Source: Bacteroidota bacterium (GTDB lineage: Bacteria; Bacteroidota; Bacteroidia; Bacteroidales; Prolixibacteraceae). Taken from it: DNA of 64,000 nt. Location: the NCBI GenBank assembly GCA_024278975.1, contig JAJRSD010000005.1:1-64000 (forward strand), written 5' to 3'. The position numbers and the translations under genes are program-made. The notes under the pieces were generated by a model. It saw only the letters and a program-made list of their open reading frames with translations. It made no database searches and was not told the origin of the DNA. Of the stretch, positions 18,526-27,468 are shown in pieces. How positions within the stretch are numbered: position 1 is the first letter of the stretch; the number at the start of each line of letters is the position of its first letter.

Positions 18526-20055
18526 TTAAGCTAACCACCGTCTTTTCCTATTATGTAACGTGCTGGAATTTAGTGCTTCGAGTGTTATATTTGAATCTTC
18601 GACAACTTGAAAATCGTACATTCCCACACAAATTAAATCGGCTCCGTTTTCGAAAGCATATCTAAAACCATCTTTTGGTTCTATCGCTCCCGCAGCCAAT
18701 ATTTTAAATGCAATCCATGGCTCGTCCAGTCTATTCATAAAATCAATTGTTTCATCGGGTTTAAAGCAAAACATATTGTCTTTAAAACCTGTTTCAACTG
18801 TATTTTTTTTCTCGGGGTCAACTTGTGCCGACCAGTAATTATGATGATGCAGGGTTTTTACCCAAAAATCGGGTTTAATTCCCTGCTCAACACACGCTTT
18901 AATTGTTTCAATTCTGTGAGCACCAATTCCGGCAGGTTTCCCGTAACTACGAATTAATTCCAGTCCCTCCTTAATCTCGTCGAATTTACCAGCATGTGTT
19001 AACCTGTCGGCAGTACCACCCTGACAATACATTGCTGCCGCACCTCCTTCTTCCGATTTGCGAATTCCAGCAATAAAACCATCTTTATCGCCACAGTCTG
19101 ATATGAATTTCATTTTCCCACCGGTTTCGTGCCAGTATTTATTTATTACACGAATAAGTGCCGGATTGGTTATTAGTGCATTTATTCCACACTGTTCGGC
19201 AAGTTGCATTGTCATCATAATCCGTTCGTCAGTATGGTATGCTTTTACTAATTTCGAAGCGTAAATTAAATCTCGGGCGTGTGCCCAGCCGCCAATAAGA
19301 TTGCCTCCCATAATTAACCGGCTAACTTCAATATCTCCAATTTTTATAGTTGGTATTTGTCCTTTTAACTCTTTAAGCGATGCAAAATTGAAACTCTTTG
19401 TGGTTGCTCCCGAAACAGAATCAGTGCCAGCGGTAATAAGTTTCTCTTCGAAACTATCCCATTTTTTCTTTTTGTACATGGCGTAAGCAAATGCTCCCAA
19501 AAAAGGAATACTGATTAAATCGCGTAGTACTTCGCGCCGTTTTAACGAAGTCTCATCGCTTTTAATAGTTGGCACCGGGGCCTCGGCTTTCTCTTCTCTT
19601 AACTGATTGATCAATCTGTCTAATCCGTAAAAAAGATTTACCGGCAAAATTGAAAAGGTAACAAGAATGAAAAATTCGATAAGTGTTTTATTCACCCAGA
19701 GATAGCTGCCTTCAACAACTCCACCAAATGTATATCCCGGAATTGGAGGGTGTGCAATAAAATAGAACAGCATTAAAATAGCCCCGAAAACAGACGACCA
19801 GCGTACAAACAACCCAACAATAAGTGAAAGTCCAATGAGAATTAATCCCCAAATATTCATAAAATCAACCACTTTTAATAATTCGGGAGATGCTGCAATT
19901 TTATGAAACAGACCCGAAAACAGCCATTTTGAACTTGTGAGGAACATTCCTGAACTCCAGTTAGTAATCATCAATTTAGAAACTCCTTCGTAAAGAAGAT
20001 GCCAACCAACGATTATTCGAAGAATAGTAAGAAAATACTTGCTAAGATTTTTCAT
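18526..20055 (-). CDS. DoxX-type membrane domain fused to a TIM-barrel (aldo/keto reductase-like) domain
   Basis: The N-terminal part (about 1-150) has four hydrophobic segments and the DoxX-like start LRIIVGWHLLYEGVSKL. A basic RR-containing stretch (LKRREVLRDLISIPFLGAFA, 171-190) follows and looks like a Tat or membrane anchor. The rest (about 240-500) is a soluble alpha/beta barrel-like domain starting IGDIEVSRLIMGGNLIGGWAHARDL and containing KTLHHHNYWSA; it resembles aldo/keto-reductase-type barrels, but the usual catalytic set is not evident to me. Length is 509. The gene is next to a solute symporter and a LacI regulator. A membrane-tethered redox step is possible, but the reaction is unknown. 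The fusion is real at the sequence level: one uninterrupted frame. Confidence 0.65.
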   Translation of the reverse strand: MKNLSKYFLTILRIIVGWHLLYEGVSKLMITNWSSGMFLTSSKWLFSGLFHKIAASPELLKVVDFMNIWGLILIGLSLIVGLFVRWSSVFGAILMLFYFIAHPPIPGYTFGGVVEGSYLWVNKTLIEFFILVTFSILPVNLFYGLDRLINQLREEKAEAPVPTIKSDETSLKRREVLRDLISIPFLGAFAYAMYKKKKWDSFEEKLITAGTDSVSGATTKSFNFASLKELKGQIPTIKIGDIEVSRLIMGGNLIGGWAHARDLIYASKLVKAYHTDERIMMTMQLAEQCGINALITNPALIRVINKYWHETGGKMKFISDCGDKDGFIAGIRKSEEGGAAAMYCQGGTADRLTHAGKFDEIKEGLELIRSYGKPAGIGAHRIETIKACVEQGIKPDFWVKTLHHHNYWSAQVDPEKKNTVETGFKDNMFCFKPDETIDFMNRLDEPWIAFKILAAGAIEPKDGFRYAFENGADLICVGMYDFQVVEDSNITLEALNSSTLHNRKRRWLA

Positions 20056-20085
20056 ATCATTATGGTTTAAGTTTTACATAATTCT

Positions 20086-21156
20086 TTAAGTTGAATAAAA
20101 ATCAACATAAAAATCGACATTTTCTTTGATAATAATATCTAACGGAACATGTTGAATTTTAGGTGGTTCTGTTTTGTAAATAAACAGTTCGAACAGTGTT
20201 TGTAATCCCTTTAATCCTTGTTGAACCGGGTTTTGCGAAATAATAAAATCGATACCTCCTGATTCTAAGCAGTCAATATTTCCCTTAACTAAATCGTACC
20301 CAACTACACGAATATCGAGATCGTGTGTTTGATGAAACTCAGAGACAAGAAATGCTTTTGAGTTAGTAACAAAAACTCCATTTATACTTTTATTTTTAAT
20401 GTAGAATTTGGTCAGCTCTTTAAGAACTACCTCTTTTTTTGTTGAATTAATAGTTAGAATATGTATTCGCTTTTCATCAATTCCTTTTTCGCTGAAATAC
20501 CTTTTAAACCCAAACTCTACTCTTTTTAATGTTGCTGCATTTTCAATTCCCTTAAACATATTTAAGATGAGAATATGATCGTTTGCATTAACAACGCTAT
20601 TTAAAAGCCGCGCAGCAATGTATGCACTTTGTTCAACGTCAGGGCCAATGTATGTTAGACTTTTCTGATCAGGAATATCGGAATCGATACAAACGTACGG
20701 AATACCTTTTTCCTTTAGCTTTTTTGCGAAGTTCAAACTTTCCTGAAGAAAACGAGGGGCAAAAATAACTCCGCTGGGATTTAATTTGAGGATTATTTCT
20801 GTCTGTTCAACAAAGGAAGACTCATCGAATAAGTTGTAAGAATAGGATTCAACTGCAATTCCAAAATCTTTATACATTGCCCCGCCTCGTTCAATACCAC
20901 TTTTAGGCAACGACCAATAGTGCCCGGGATGTGGTGACGTTGGCAAAAGAGAACACACAAGAAATCTCTTTCCTAAAGCAAGAGTCCGTGCCAACAAATT
21001 CGGATTAAAGTTTAATTTTTCAATTGCATCTTCAATCTTTCTCTGTTTATCAGCAGAAACTTTGCCTCTATTATGAATTACCCTGTCAATTGTACCAACC
21101 GATACATTTGCGAATTTGGCAATATCTTGAATTGTGATTCTTTTTGTTTTGTCCAT
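20086..21156 (-). CDS. LacI-family transcriptional regulator
   Basis: The N-terminal helix-turn-helix is textbook LacI: ITIQDIAKFANVSVGTIDRVIHNRGKVSADKQRKI, followed by the hinge region LNFNPNLLARTLA. The remaining 270 residues are a periplasmic-binding-protein-like sensor domain with DSDIPDQKSLTYIGPD and VVGYDL segments. I place the start at the ATG at 21156; the slightly longer reading begins at a TTG two codons earlier and adds only ML. The gene lies between the DoxX fusion (30 bp downstream) and the divergent aminotransferase, so it probably controls both arms of the locus in response to a sugar-like ligand. Confidence 0.9.
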   Translation of the reverse strand: MDKTKRITIQDIAKFANVSVGTIDRVIHNRGKVSADKQRKIEDAIEKLNFNPNLLARTLALGKRFLVCSLLPTSPHPGHYWSLPKSGIERGGAMYKDFGIAVESYSYNLFDESSFVEQTEIILKLNPSGVIFAPRFLQESLNFAKKLKEKGIPYVCIDSDIPDQKSLTYIGPDVEQSAYIAARLLNSVVNANDHILILNMFKGIENAATLKRVEFGFKRYFSEKGIDEKRIHILTINSTKKEVVLKELTKFYIKNKSINGVFVTNSKAFLVSEFHQTHDLDIRVVGYDLVKGNIDCLESGGIDFIISQNPVQQGLKGLQTLFELFIYKTEPPKIQHVPLDIIIKENVDFYVDFYST

Positions 21157-21180
21157 CAACAATCATAAGTTATAGAGAAG

Positions 21181-21210
21181 CAAAGTTATCCAAAAAAATA
21201 TCAAAACAAA
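21181..21210 (-). promoter_or_regulatory. Putative promoter of the LacI regulator gene
   Basis: On the minus strand TAACTTTG (21181-21188), a perfect match to TAnnTTTG, is preceded by TTTG (21207-21210) with an 18-base spacer. It lies about 25 bp upstream of the ATG at 21156. Confidence 0.55.
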
Positions 21211-21313
21211 TAAAAAATTAATTACGCACACATTATTTATAAATCATTAATTTTTAACTTATGTTTTAAAGCTGATTATTAATGTTTTATAATTTTGTGG
21301 ACATTGTGAGATA

Positions 21314-21325
21314 TGTTATATAACA
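21314..21325. promoter_or_regulatory. Palindrome TGTTATATAACA in the divergent intergenic region
   Basis: A perfect 12-bp palindrome lies near the middle of the 403-bp region between the LacI gene and the aminotransferase gene. It could be a regulator site, but AT-rich palindromes also arise by chance. Confidence 0.3.
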
Positions 21326-21444
21326 CAAAACCGTGGTCGGACACATATTTTAATTATCAAACATTTATAATATATATAGAAGTCTGCTATTCAACATATT
21401 GCAATACTAATAAGATTTATTTGTTTTAACTGTTACTGTAAATA

Positions 21445-21458
21445 TGTGTTCGCACACA
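21445..21458. promoter_or_regulatory. Candidate LacI-type operator
   Basis: TGTGTTCGCACACA is a near-perfect palindrome (one mismatched pair) with the central CG typical of LacI-family operators. It lies 26 bp upstream of the -33 element of the aminotransferase promoter. Related half-sites (CGCACACA near 21224, CGGACACA near 21339) occur in the same intergenic region. Confidence 0.45.
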
Positions 21459-21483
21459 AACAAGATAAAACAGCCTAAAAGTT

Positions 21484-21513
21484 TTGATAACAGCTAATTA
21501 TTAGCTAAAATTG
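21484..21513 (+). promoter_or_regulatory. Putative promoter of the aminotransferase gene
   Basis: TTG (21484-21486) and TAAAATTG (21506-21513; one mismatch to TAnnTTTG) are separated by exactly 19 bases. The start codon follows about 50 bp downstream. Confidence 0.5.
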
Positions 21514-21565
21514 CACCCGAATAAAAACAAACAATTTTTCTTTAAACTTAATATTCTATAAAATA

Positions 21566-22936
21566 ATGGCAAAGTATAATTTAACACCTGTCGATGTAGA
21601 AAAAGTGAGTACAAAATATAGGACTATTTCTACAAAACTTCCTGTTCCTGAATCACTTAGTATTTTTGCCAGATTATCTGAGTCTGAGCCAATTTCTATG
21701 ATGGGACAACCTCCTATTATATGGGATAAAGCAACCGGGTTTCAGGTTTTTGATAAGTGGGGAAATAAATGGTTAGACTGGTCGTCGGGTGTATTAATTG
21801 CAAATGCCGGGCATGGTCGCGAAGAGATTATTAACGGACTGAATGAAGTTATTAAAAGCCACCTGCTTGCAACCTATGTTTTTGTACACGAAAAAAGGGT
21901 TGAGTTAACTCAAATGCTTCAGGCAATTTCGCCAGACCCAAAAAACTACTCCGTTTTTATTTTAAGTACAGGTAGCGAGGCCACCGAAAATTGCATCAAA
22001 CTGGCTAAAACTTATGCTTTTGAAAAGTATGGTGCTCAAAAAAAATATTTTGTATCGTTTAAAAATGCTTTCCACGGCAGAACACTCGGTGCACAACTTG
22101 CCGGCGGAATGGATAAACTGAAAACATGGATTGTTGACGAAGGAAAAACTTTTATTCAGATACCATTTCCTGATGGATATAAAAATGTGGATACTTCGTT
22201 TGATCTGTTTCTCGATACATTAAAAGAGAAAGGTATTAAACCTGAAGAGATTGCCGGAGTAATGACCGAGTCGTATCAGGGAGTTGGTCCCGATTTTATG
22301 CCAAAAGAGTATGCTCAAAAACTTGTAGAATTCTGCAAGGAGCACGATATAATTACAATCTTTGATGAAGTACAGTCAGGATTTGGAAGGACAGGAAAAA
22401 TGTTTGCCTACGAACATTACGATATTAAGCCGGATTTAGCCGCATGTGGAAAAGGTATCTCATCATCGCTGCCAATTTCAGCAGTAATTGGCAGAAAAGA
22501 TATTATGGGGTTGTACGCCCCCGGCTCGATGACTTCTACGCACTCGGCGAGTCCGCTACCTGTTGCTGCTGCAATCGAGAATCTGAAAATTATTCAAAAT
22601 GAAAAGTTGGTTGAAAATGCTGCTTCGCTGGAAGGAGTTCTTATGTCGGGGTTAGAAAAAATTCAGAAAAAACACCCTGAAGTTTTAGGATGTTTAAATG
22701 GCAAAGGATTGGTTGCTGGAATTCAGGTTGTTAAAAAAGGAACTAAAGAGCCTGATTCGGAGATGGCGCAAAAAATAAACGAAAGATGTTTCCAGAAAGG
22801 ATTATTAATGTTTGCACCGGTTGGAATTGCCGGAGAATGTATAAAGATTGCTCCGCCGTTAATGATAACTGAAGATGCAATAAAAGAAGGGATTCAGGTA
22901 TTAGAGGAAGCTTGCGATGAAATATTGGGTAACTAA
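21566..22936 (+). CDS. Class III PLP-dependent aminotransferase
   Basis: The protein (456 aa) belongs to the omega-amino acid/4-aminobutyrate aminotransferase fold. It shows the phosphate-binding region STGSEATENCIKLAK (135-149), NAFHGRTLGAQL (168-), the Asp-Glu-Val-Gln stretch FDEVQSGFGRTG (266-277, D267 for the pyridine nitrogen) and the Schiff-base lysine K296 in CGKGISSSLP. The first 45 residues are an extension before the usual core. The exact amine donor is unknown: GABA, ornithine-type or an amino sugar are all possible. It is the first gene of the plus arm of the LacI locus, 12 bp before a Gfo/Idh oxidoreductase, so the two probably act on the same substrate. Confidence 0.85.
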   Translation: MAKYNLTPVDVEKVSTKYRTISTKLPVPESLSIFARLSESEPISMMGQPPIIWDKATGFQVFDKWGNKWLDWSSGVLIANAGHGREEIINGLNEVIKSHLLATYVFVHEKRVELTQMLQAISPDPKNYSVFILSTGSEATENCIKLAKTYAFEKYGAQKKYFVSFKNAFHGRTLGAQLAGGMDKLKTWIVDEGKTFIQIPFPDGYKNVDTSFDLFLDTLKEKGIKPEEIAGVMTESYQGVGPDFMPKEYAQKLVEFCKEHDIITIFDEVQSGFGRTGKMFAYEHYDIKPDLAACGKGISSSLPISAVIGRKDIMGLYAPGSMTSTHSASPLPVAAAIENLKIIQNEKLVENAASLEGVLMSGLEKIQKKHPEVLGCLNGKGLVAGIQVVKKGTKEPDSEMAQKINERCFQKGLLMFAPVGIAGECIKIAPPLMITEDAIKEGIQVLEEACDEILGN

Positions 22937-22948
22937 TAAATAAAAAAG

Positions 22949-24217
22949 ATGAATAATATAATAGATGTAACAATTGTTGGTGGCGGAATGATTACACACG
23001 ATTTAATCCTTCCATCGGTTTACCAATTACAAAGAACAGGCACCGTTGATACTATTAATGTTTGTTCGTTAGACTCTGCACCTTTAAAAGTTTTAAAGAG
23101 CAGTTCCGATATTTTAGATGCTTTTCCGGGGCATGATTTTATAGCAAATCCTGCTGAAACAGAACCGGAAAATAAGAAGTTTCCCAATCTTTATAAAGAG
23201 GTTCTTGCAGCAATGAAACCAAGACAAATGGTTGTTGTGGCAATGCCCGACCAACTTCACTATGAGGTAATAATGGAAGCTTTAAAAAATAATCAGCATG
23301 TTTTATGTGTAAAACCATTGGTTTTAAAATATGACCAAACAGTTGAGATTGAGAAGATTGCCTTAGAGAAAGGGCTGTTTGTAGGAATTGAATACCACAA
23401 ACGTTTCGACAGAAGGGCTCTTGTTGCAAAAAGAAGTTACGAAGCAAAACAATTTGGCGAGTTTGTAATGGGCGAGGCAAAAATGATTGAGCCCTATTTT
23501 TACCGCTCATCAAATTTCCAGAACTGGTTTACGTGCGATAAAACCGACCCTTTTGTTTATGTTGGTTGCCATTATGTTGATTTAGTATATTTCATAACCG
23601 GATTAAAACCCGTTGAGATTTCGGTGTCGGGTATTAAAGGCAAATTCCCCAACGGAAACGAAGGTTATATGTGGGCAAACGGGAGAGTTCGGTTCGAGAA
23701 TAATTCTCTCTTATCGGTAATCGACGGATTAGGCTACCCCGACCAGGGAGCAGGAAGCAACGAGCAAAATCTGGAGATGTTTTTCGAAGGTAGTGGCAAA
23801 TCGGGAATGCTTAAACATAACGACCAGTTTAGGGGAGTTGAATATTCTTATCTCGATGGAATTGGATGTGCAGGTTCGCATTTTAATTATGTAAGTCCTG
23901 ATTTTTACCAGCTTGTTCCGTGGGAAGGCGAAGGTATGAAACCCATTGGATATGGATTCGAATCGGTTGCTGCCTCAATTAATATGGCTCATAAAATTGA
24001 GAATGAAGTTAAAGATTTGGCCGATGAAGAATCTCTTGCCAAACGAAGAGAACTGATTGCTGAAGTTGACGAAAAGGGAATAATTGCAACTCCGGCAAAC
24101 AGTTATATTAACGAACTTGTTGTTGAAGCAGCCCGTTTGTCGATTTTAAATGACGGCGATATAGTTACTATTGAATACGGAGATAACCCAAGTGTTCATC
24201 TTCGAAAAAACAGATAA
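22949..24217 (+). CDS. Gfo/Idh/MocA-family NAD(P)-dependent oxidoreductase
   Basis: The N-terminal Rossmann segment (VTIVGGGMITHDLILPSVYQL, with the GGGMIT glycine turn) and the later CVKPLVL variant of the EKP motif (about 129) identify the family, which oxidises or reduces sugars, inositols and their derivatives. GIEYHKRFDRRAL and the YVGCHYVDLVYFITGLKPVEI region supply the catalytic-side residues. At 422 aa it is somewhat longer than the 330-390 typical of the family. It follows the aminotransferase by 12 bp. A ketone produced by such a dehydrogenase would be a fitting partner for a transaminase, but which direction the pathway runs is inference. Confidence 0.85.
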   Translation: MNNIIDVTIVGGGMITHDLILPSVYQLQRTGTVDTINVCSLDSAPLKVLKSSSDILDAFPGHDFIANPAETEPENKKFPNLYKEVLAAMKPRQMVVVAMPDQLHYEVIMEALKNNQHVLCVKPLVLKYDQTVEIEKIALEKGLFVGIEYHKRFDRRALVAKRSYEAKQFGEFVMGEAKMIEPYFYRSSNFQNWFTCDKTDPFVYVGCHYVDLVYFITGLKPVEISVSGIKGKFPNGNEGYMWANGRVRFENNSLLSVIDGLGYPDQGAGSNEQNLEMFFEGSGKSGMLKHNDQFRGVEYSYLDGIGCAGSHFNYVSPDFYQLVPWEGEGMKPIGYGFESVAASINMAHKIENEVKDLADEESLAKRRELIAEVDEKGIIATPANSYINELVVEAARLSILNDGDIVTIEYGDNPSVHLRKNR

Positions 24218-24245
24218 TACACTTTTTAATCTATACCAACTAAAT

Positions 24246-24300
24246 AAAAATGCGTTGAAAATGAATCGGATAAAACTGATTTATGCTTGATGCATTTTTT
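24246..24300 (+). terminator. Putative terminator after the oxidoreductase gene
   Basis: Outer arms AAAAATGC (24246-24253) and GCATTTTT (24292-24299) enclose an inner stem AATCGG/CTGATT. The structure is T-rich at its plus-strand end. Confidence 0.45.
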
Positions 24301-24367
24301 ATTTATCCTATAATAACCTGAATTTTTATGCCACACACATTCTCCAAAGAAGTACTAAAAACACTAT

Positions 24368-26638
24368 CTATTTTGTTTGTCTGGTAAAAGTAATAAAATC
24401 GCGTTGAGATTTCACCAGATTAACAGTATGCAACAAGAGACTTTCCATCTCAGAATTTATCTTGAAAAACAGTTGAGAATTACGAGTATTTACAAGTTTG
24501 TTTTTGATACGTTTAATTTGATTTTTCTCGTTCTGGCGTAATGTTTCAAAAATCTTGTCCCGTTCAAAAATCAGATTATCCAATTCATCAAATTTCTCCT
24601 CTTTAACTGTGTGAAGCACATAATTGTAGAAATTATCTATTAACGTAGCCAAATGAGTGAGCTCTTCGTTTTGTTCCTGAATAAAAGGTTTATGGTTATT
24701 TTCGATATGTGAAATCATTGGGCTGAGCATAAAATGAACAGCGTGTGCCATTTCTCGTTTCTGCTCCATCATCTGGACATAAAAATGACTATTATCAACG
24801 GAGCTTTCAGAAAGTTTCTGAACAATCGAGAACACTTTATCTTTATTCTTTTTAGCTTTTTTAGAGAAAGTTTCACAAGCTCCCTCTACTATTTTAATAC
24901 CATTCCTGTCTTCCTTCAGAAAACTTTCTATACCCATAGAGATAATCTGATTAGTTGAAACGATAGCCTTAACCAACTGTTTCGAACTTTTCGAAATTAT
25001 TTCATTAAAAGCATCTTTATCCTCAATTGTGTCCTCCTCTTCGAGAACTTTACGCGAGTTACGTTTTTTAAGCATTGTATGTGTTCTAAGTACCATAAAC
25101 AGGGCAATTGCAACAAAAACAAAAATCATAAATTTACCACTCACCGAAATAATAAGTGCCACAAGTCCTGATACGGTAAACGCAATTACCGCTGTTAAAA
25201 ACCACCCGCCAATAACTGCAAAAACGCCCGAAATTCTATAAACGGCACTTTCTCTGTCCCACGCCCTGTCTGACAACGAAGTACCCATTGCAACCATAAA
25301 AGTTACATAAGTTGTAGATAGTGGAAGTTTTAGCGATGTACCAATTGCTATCAGAATACTGGCAACAACTAAATTCACCGATGCACGAACTTTATCGAAA
25401 GTAGGAGCATCTGTTTCATCTCCTTCATAACGCACAGGCGTAAACCGCGATTGAATACCATTTGTAATTGCATTGGGTAAAACTCTGACCAGTTTTTTAT
25501 TGAAATTTGTTGTGCCGCGTACAATAACCCGCGCTGCATACGAAGACCCAAACCTTTCGGAACCTTCATCTTGTCGCGACAAATCGAGGGAAGTAGCAAT
25601 TACACTTTTTGCCTTTTTCGACATAATCAATGTTATTATCATTATAAAACCGGCAATAAGCAGCATGTAGGTTGGTGTTCCTACTTTGCCGGCAAGCATT
25701 TCCATCGAAAAGGAATCGGCACCGGTTGCCCCGGATGCTGACCACGCTTTAAATGACTCGAAACCTGCCAACGGAACTCCGATAAAATTAACAAGGTCGT
25801 TACCGGCAAAAGCCATTGCAAGTGCAAAAGTTCCTGCTAAAACAACAATCTTAAGTATTTTAATATTAAATATCCATCGGAGTAATTGAATAAATATAAC
25901 CCAGAAACCAAAACTATACAACAACACTAATCCTGTATTAGCAGAAAGCCATTCCTGAACAGTAAATCCGTTGTTTAACTCGAAACTGGAATAAGTTGAG
26001 CCTTTCATTCCTTTAATTAAAATAAAGTAGGTTATTGCAGTAATTGCCAAACCTCCAAATATCGACCCGAAATATTTCATGGGCCGTTTATAATGAAAAG
26101 TAAAAATAAGCCTTGCTATATATTGTACAATTGCTCCAACAGTAAAAGCAATTATAACCGACACCAGTATTCCTGTAATAATTGCCAGAGCTTTTTCGGA
26201 ATTAATATAATTGGCTATTTCGAGAACAACAGAATCACCGGCACTTTTAATTTTCACCACCGAAACTGCAACAGCAGCTCCAAGTAGTTCGAAAACAATA
26301 GAAACTGTTGTAGATGTAGGCATTCCGAATGTATTAAACATATCGAGTAAAATGATATCGGTGATCATTACTGCCATAAAAATGATCATGATTTCGGAGA
26401 AGTAAAACATTTCGGGATGAAAAATTCCCTTTCGGGCAACCTCCATCATTCCACTCGAGAATGTAGCTCCGATAAGAACTCCCAAACTAGCCATTAAAAA
26501 AATAACCCACTTTGGGGCAGCTTTCGAACCAATTGCAGAGTTAAGAAAATTAACTGCATCATTACTCACACCAACAATTAAATCTGAAATTGCCAGTGCA
26601 AACAAAACTACAACAAGAATCAGGTAAAAATTTTCCAT
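24368..26638 (-). CDS. PiT-family inorganic phosphate transporter with PhoU-like C-terminal domain
   Basis: PiT transporters import phosphate with a cation. The two signature repeats are visible: VSNDAVNFLNSAIGSKAA near residue 23 and FAGNDLVNFIGVPLAGF near 275, each in a hydrophobic half of about six segments; a further transmembrane block runs to about 510. The C-terminal 240 residues are soluble, Lys/Glu-rich and helical (SKSSKQLVKAIVSTNQIISMGIE onward), resembling PhoU/DUF47-type helical domains that often pair with PiT genes. At 756 residues this is a fusion of transporter and PhoU-like regulator. It is monocistronic on the minus strand. No phoB/phoR or Pho box was recognised. Confidence 0.88.
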   Translation of the reverse strand: MENFYLILVVVLFALAISDLIVGVSNDAVNFLNSAIGSKAAPKWVIFLMASLGVLIGATFSSGMMEVARKGIFHPEMFYFSEIMIIFMAVMITDIILLDMFNTFGMPTSTTVSIVFELLGAAVAVSVVKIKSAGDSVVLEIANYINSEKALAIITGILVSVIIAFTVGAIVQYIARLIFTFHYKRPMKYFGSIFGGLAITAITYFILIKGMKGSTYSSFELNNGFTVQEWLSANTGLVLLYSFGFWVIFIQLLRWIFNIKILKIVVLAGTFALAMAFAGNDLVNFIGVPLAGFESFKAWSASGATGADSFSMEMLAGKVGTPTYMLLIAGFIMIITLIMSKKAKSVIATSLDLSRQDEGSERFGSSYAARVIVRGTTNFNKKLVRVLPNAITNGIQSRFTPVRYEGDETDAPTFDKVRASVNLVVASILIAIGTSLKLPLSTTYVTFMVAMGTSLSDRAWDRESAVYRISGVFAVIGGWFLTAVIAFTVSGLVALIISVSGKFMIFVFVAIALFMVLRTHTMLKKRNSRKVLEEEDTIEDKDAFNEIISKSSKQLVKAIVSTNQIISMGIESFLKEDRNGIKIVEGACETFSKKAKKNKDKVFSIVQKLSESSVDNSHFYVQMMEQKREMAHAVHFMLSPMISHIENNHKPFIQEQNEELTHLATLIDNFYNYVLHTVKEEKFDELDNLIFERDKIFETLRQNEKNQIKRIKNKLVNTRNSQLFFKINSEMESLLLHTVNLVKSQRDFITFTRQTK

Positions 26639-26850
26639 TATTCGGTTTTAAATTATATTCAGCAAATTAAAACCTTTAATACCAATGTAGTATTAATAAA
26701 AGATTATATAACTATGAAATTACTGTTAACCAAGGTACGAAAAATCTAAAAATAATATTCCGAAAAATATTTTTTATTACATCGCTTAACTAATTGAATT
26801 TCAAGAATATTGTTTTCTTACCGAATTAATGGTTTTTTTAATATTGCACA

Positions 26851-26870
26851 ACGTATATATATATATACGT
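26851..26870. repeat. Perfect 20-bp AT palindrome after adk
   Basis: ACGTATATAT directly followed by its mirror complement ATATATACGT, 11 bp beyond the adk stop codon. No T-run accompanies it. It could extrude a cruciform or bind a dimeric protein. Confidence 0.5.
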
Positions 26871-26881
26871 AACCCCAAAAT

Positions 26882-27454
26882 CTACAGCCCCTCCACAACA
26901 CTTTTTAAACGACCAGCAATATCTTCGACACTTCCCATTCCTTTAATACCAAAATGTTTGTTTTGTGGTTTGTAATATTGAATTAATGGTAATGTTTTTT
27001 CGTTGTAAACATTAATGCGGTTTTCTATTATCGACTGGTTTTGGTCGTCGGCACGGCCCGAGTCTTTACCACGATTTAACAATCTGTTTATCAGCTCTTG
27101 TTTATCAACTTCCAGACTTAACATCCCCGAAATTGGAGTGTTATTCTCGTTTAATAAATCATCCAAAGCTTTTGCCTGATCGACAGTTCGTGGGAATCCG
27201 TCAAAAATAAATCCCTTGGAACCGGTACTGTTTTCCAACTTGCTTTTTATCATTCCAATTACAACCGAGTCGGGAACCAGCTCCCCTTTTTCCATAAAAC
27301 TTTTTGCTTCCAGCCCCAGTTTTGTTCCGGCTGCAAATTCACTTCGCAACAAATCACCGGTTGATAAATGGTCGAGTCCGAATGATTTAATAAGAAATTC
27401 TGCCTGTGTGCCTTTCCCTGCTCCGGGAGGGCCAAATAATACGAGATTTAACAT
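26882..27454 (-). CDS. adk: Adenylate kinase
   Basis: Adenylate kinase equilibrates AMP, ADP and ATP. The P-loop GPPGAGKGTQAE is at residues 7-18, followed by the AMP-binding STGDLLRSE and DGFPRT segments. It is the short form (190 aa): the LID is reduced to RGKDSGRADDQNQ and lacks zinc-binding cysteines. It lies 14 bp after hpt and was probably cotranscribed with it, giving a small nucleotide-metabolism operon. Confidence 0.97.
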   Translation of the reverse strand: MLNLVLFGPPGAGKGTQAEFLIKSFGLDHLSTGDLLRSEFAAGTKLGLEAKSFMEKGELVPDSVVIGMIKSKLENSTGSKGFIFDGFPRTVDQAKALDDLLNENNTPISGMLSLEVDKQELINRLLNRGKDSGRADDQNQSIIENRINVYNEKTLPLIQYYKPQNKHFGIKGMGSVEDIAGRLKSVVEGL

Positions 27455-27468
27455 TTTAAGTTAGGTTT

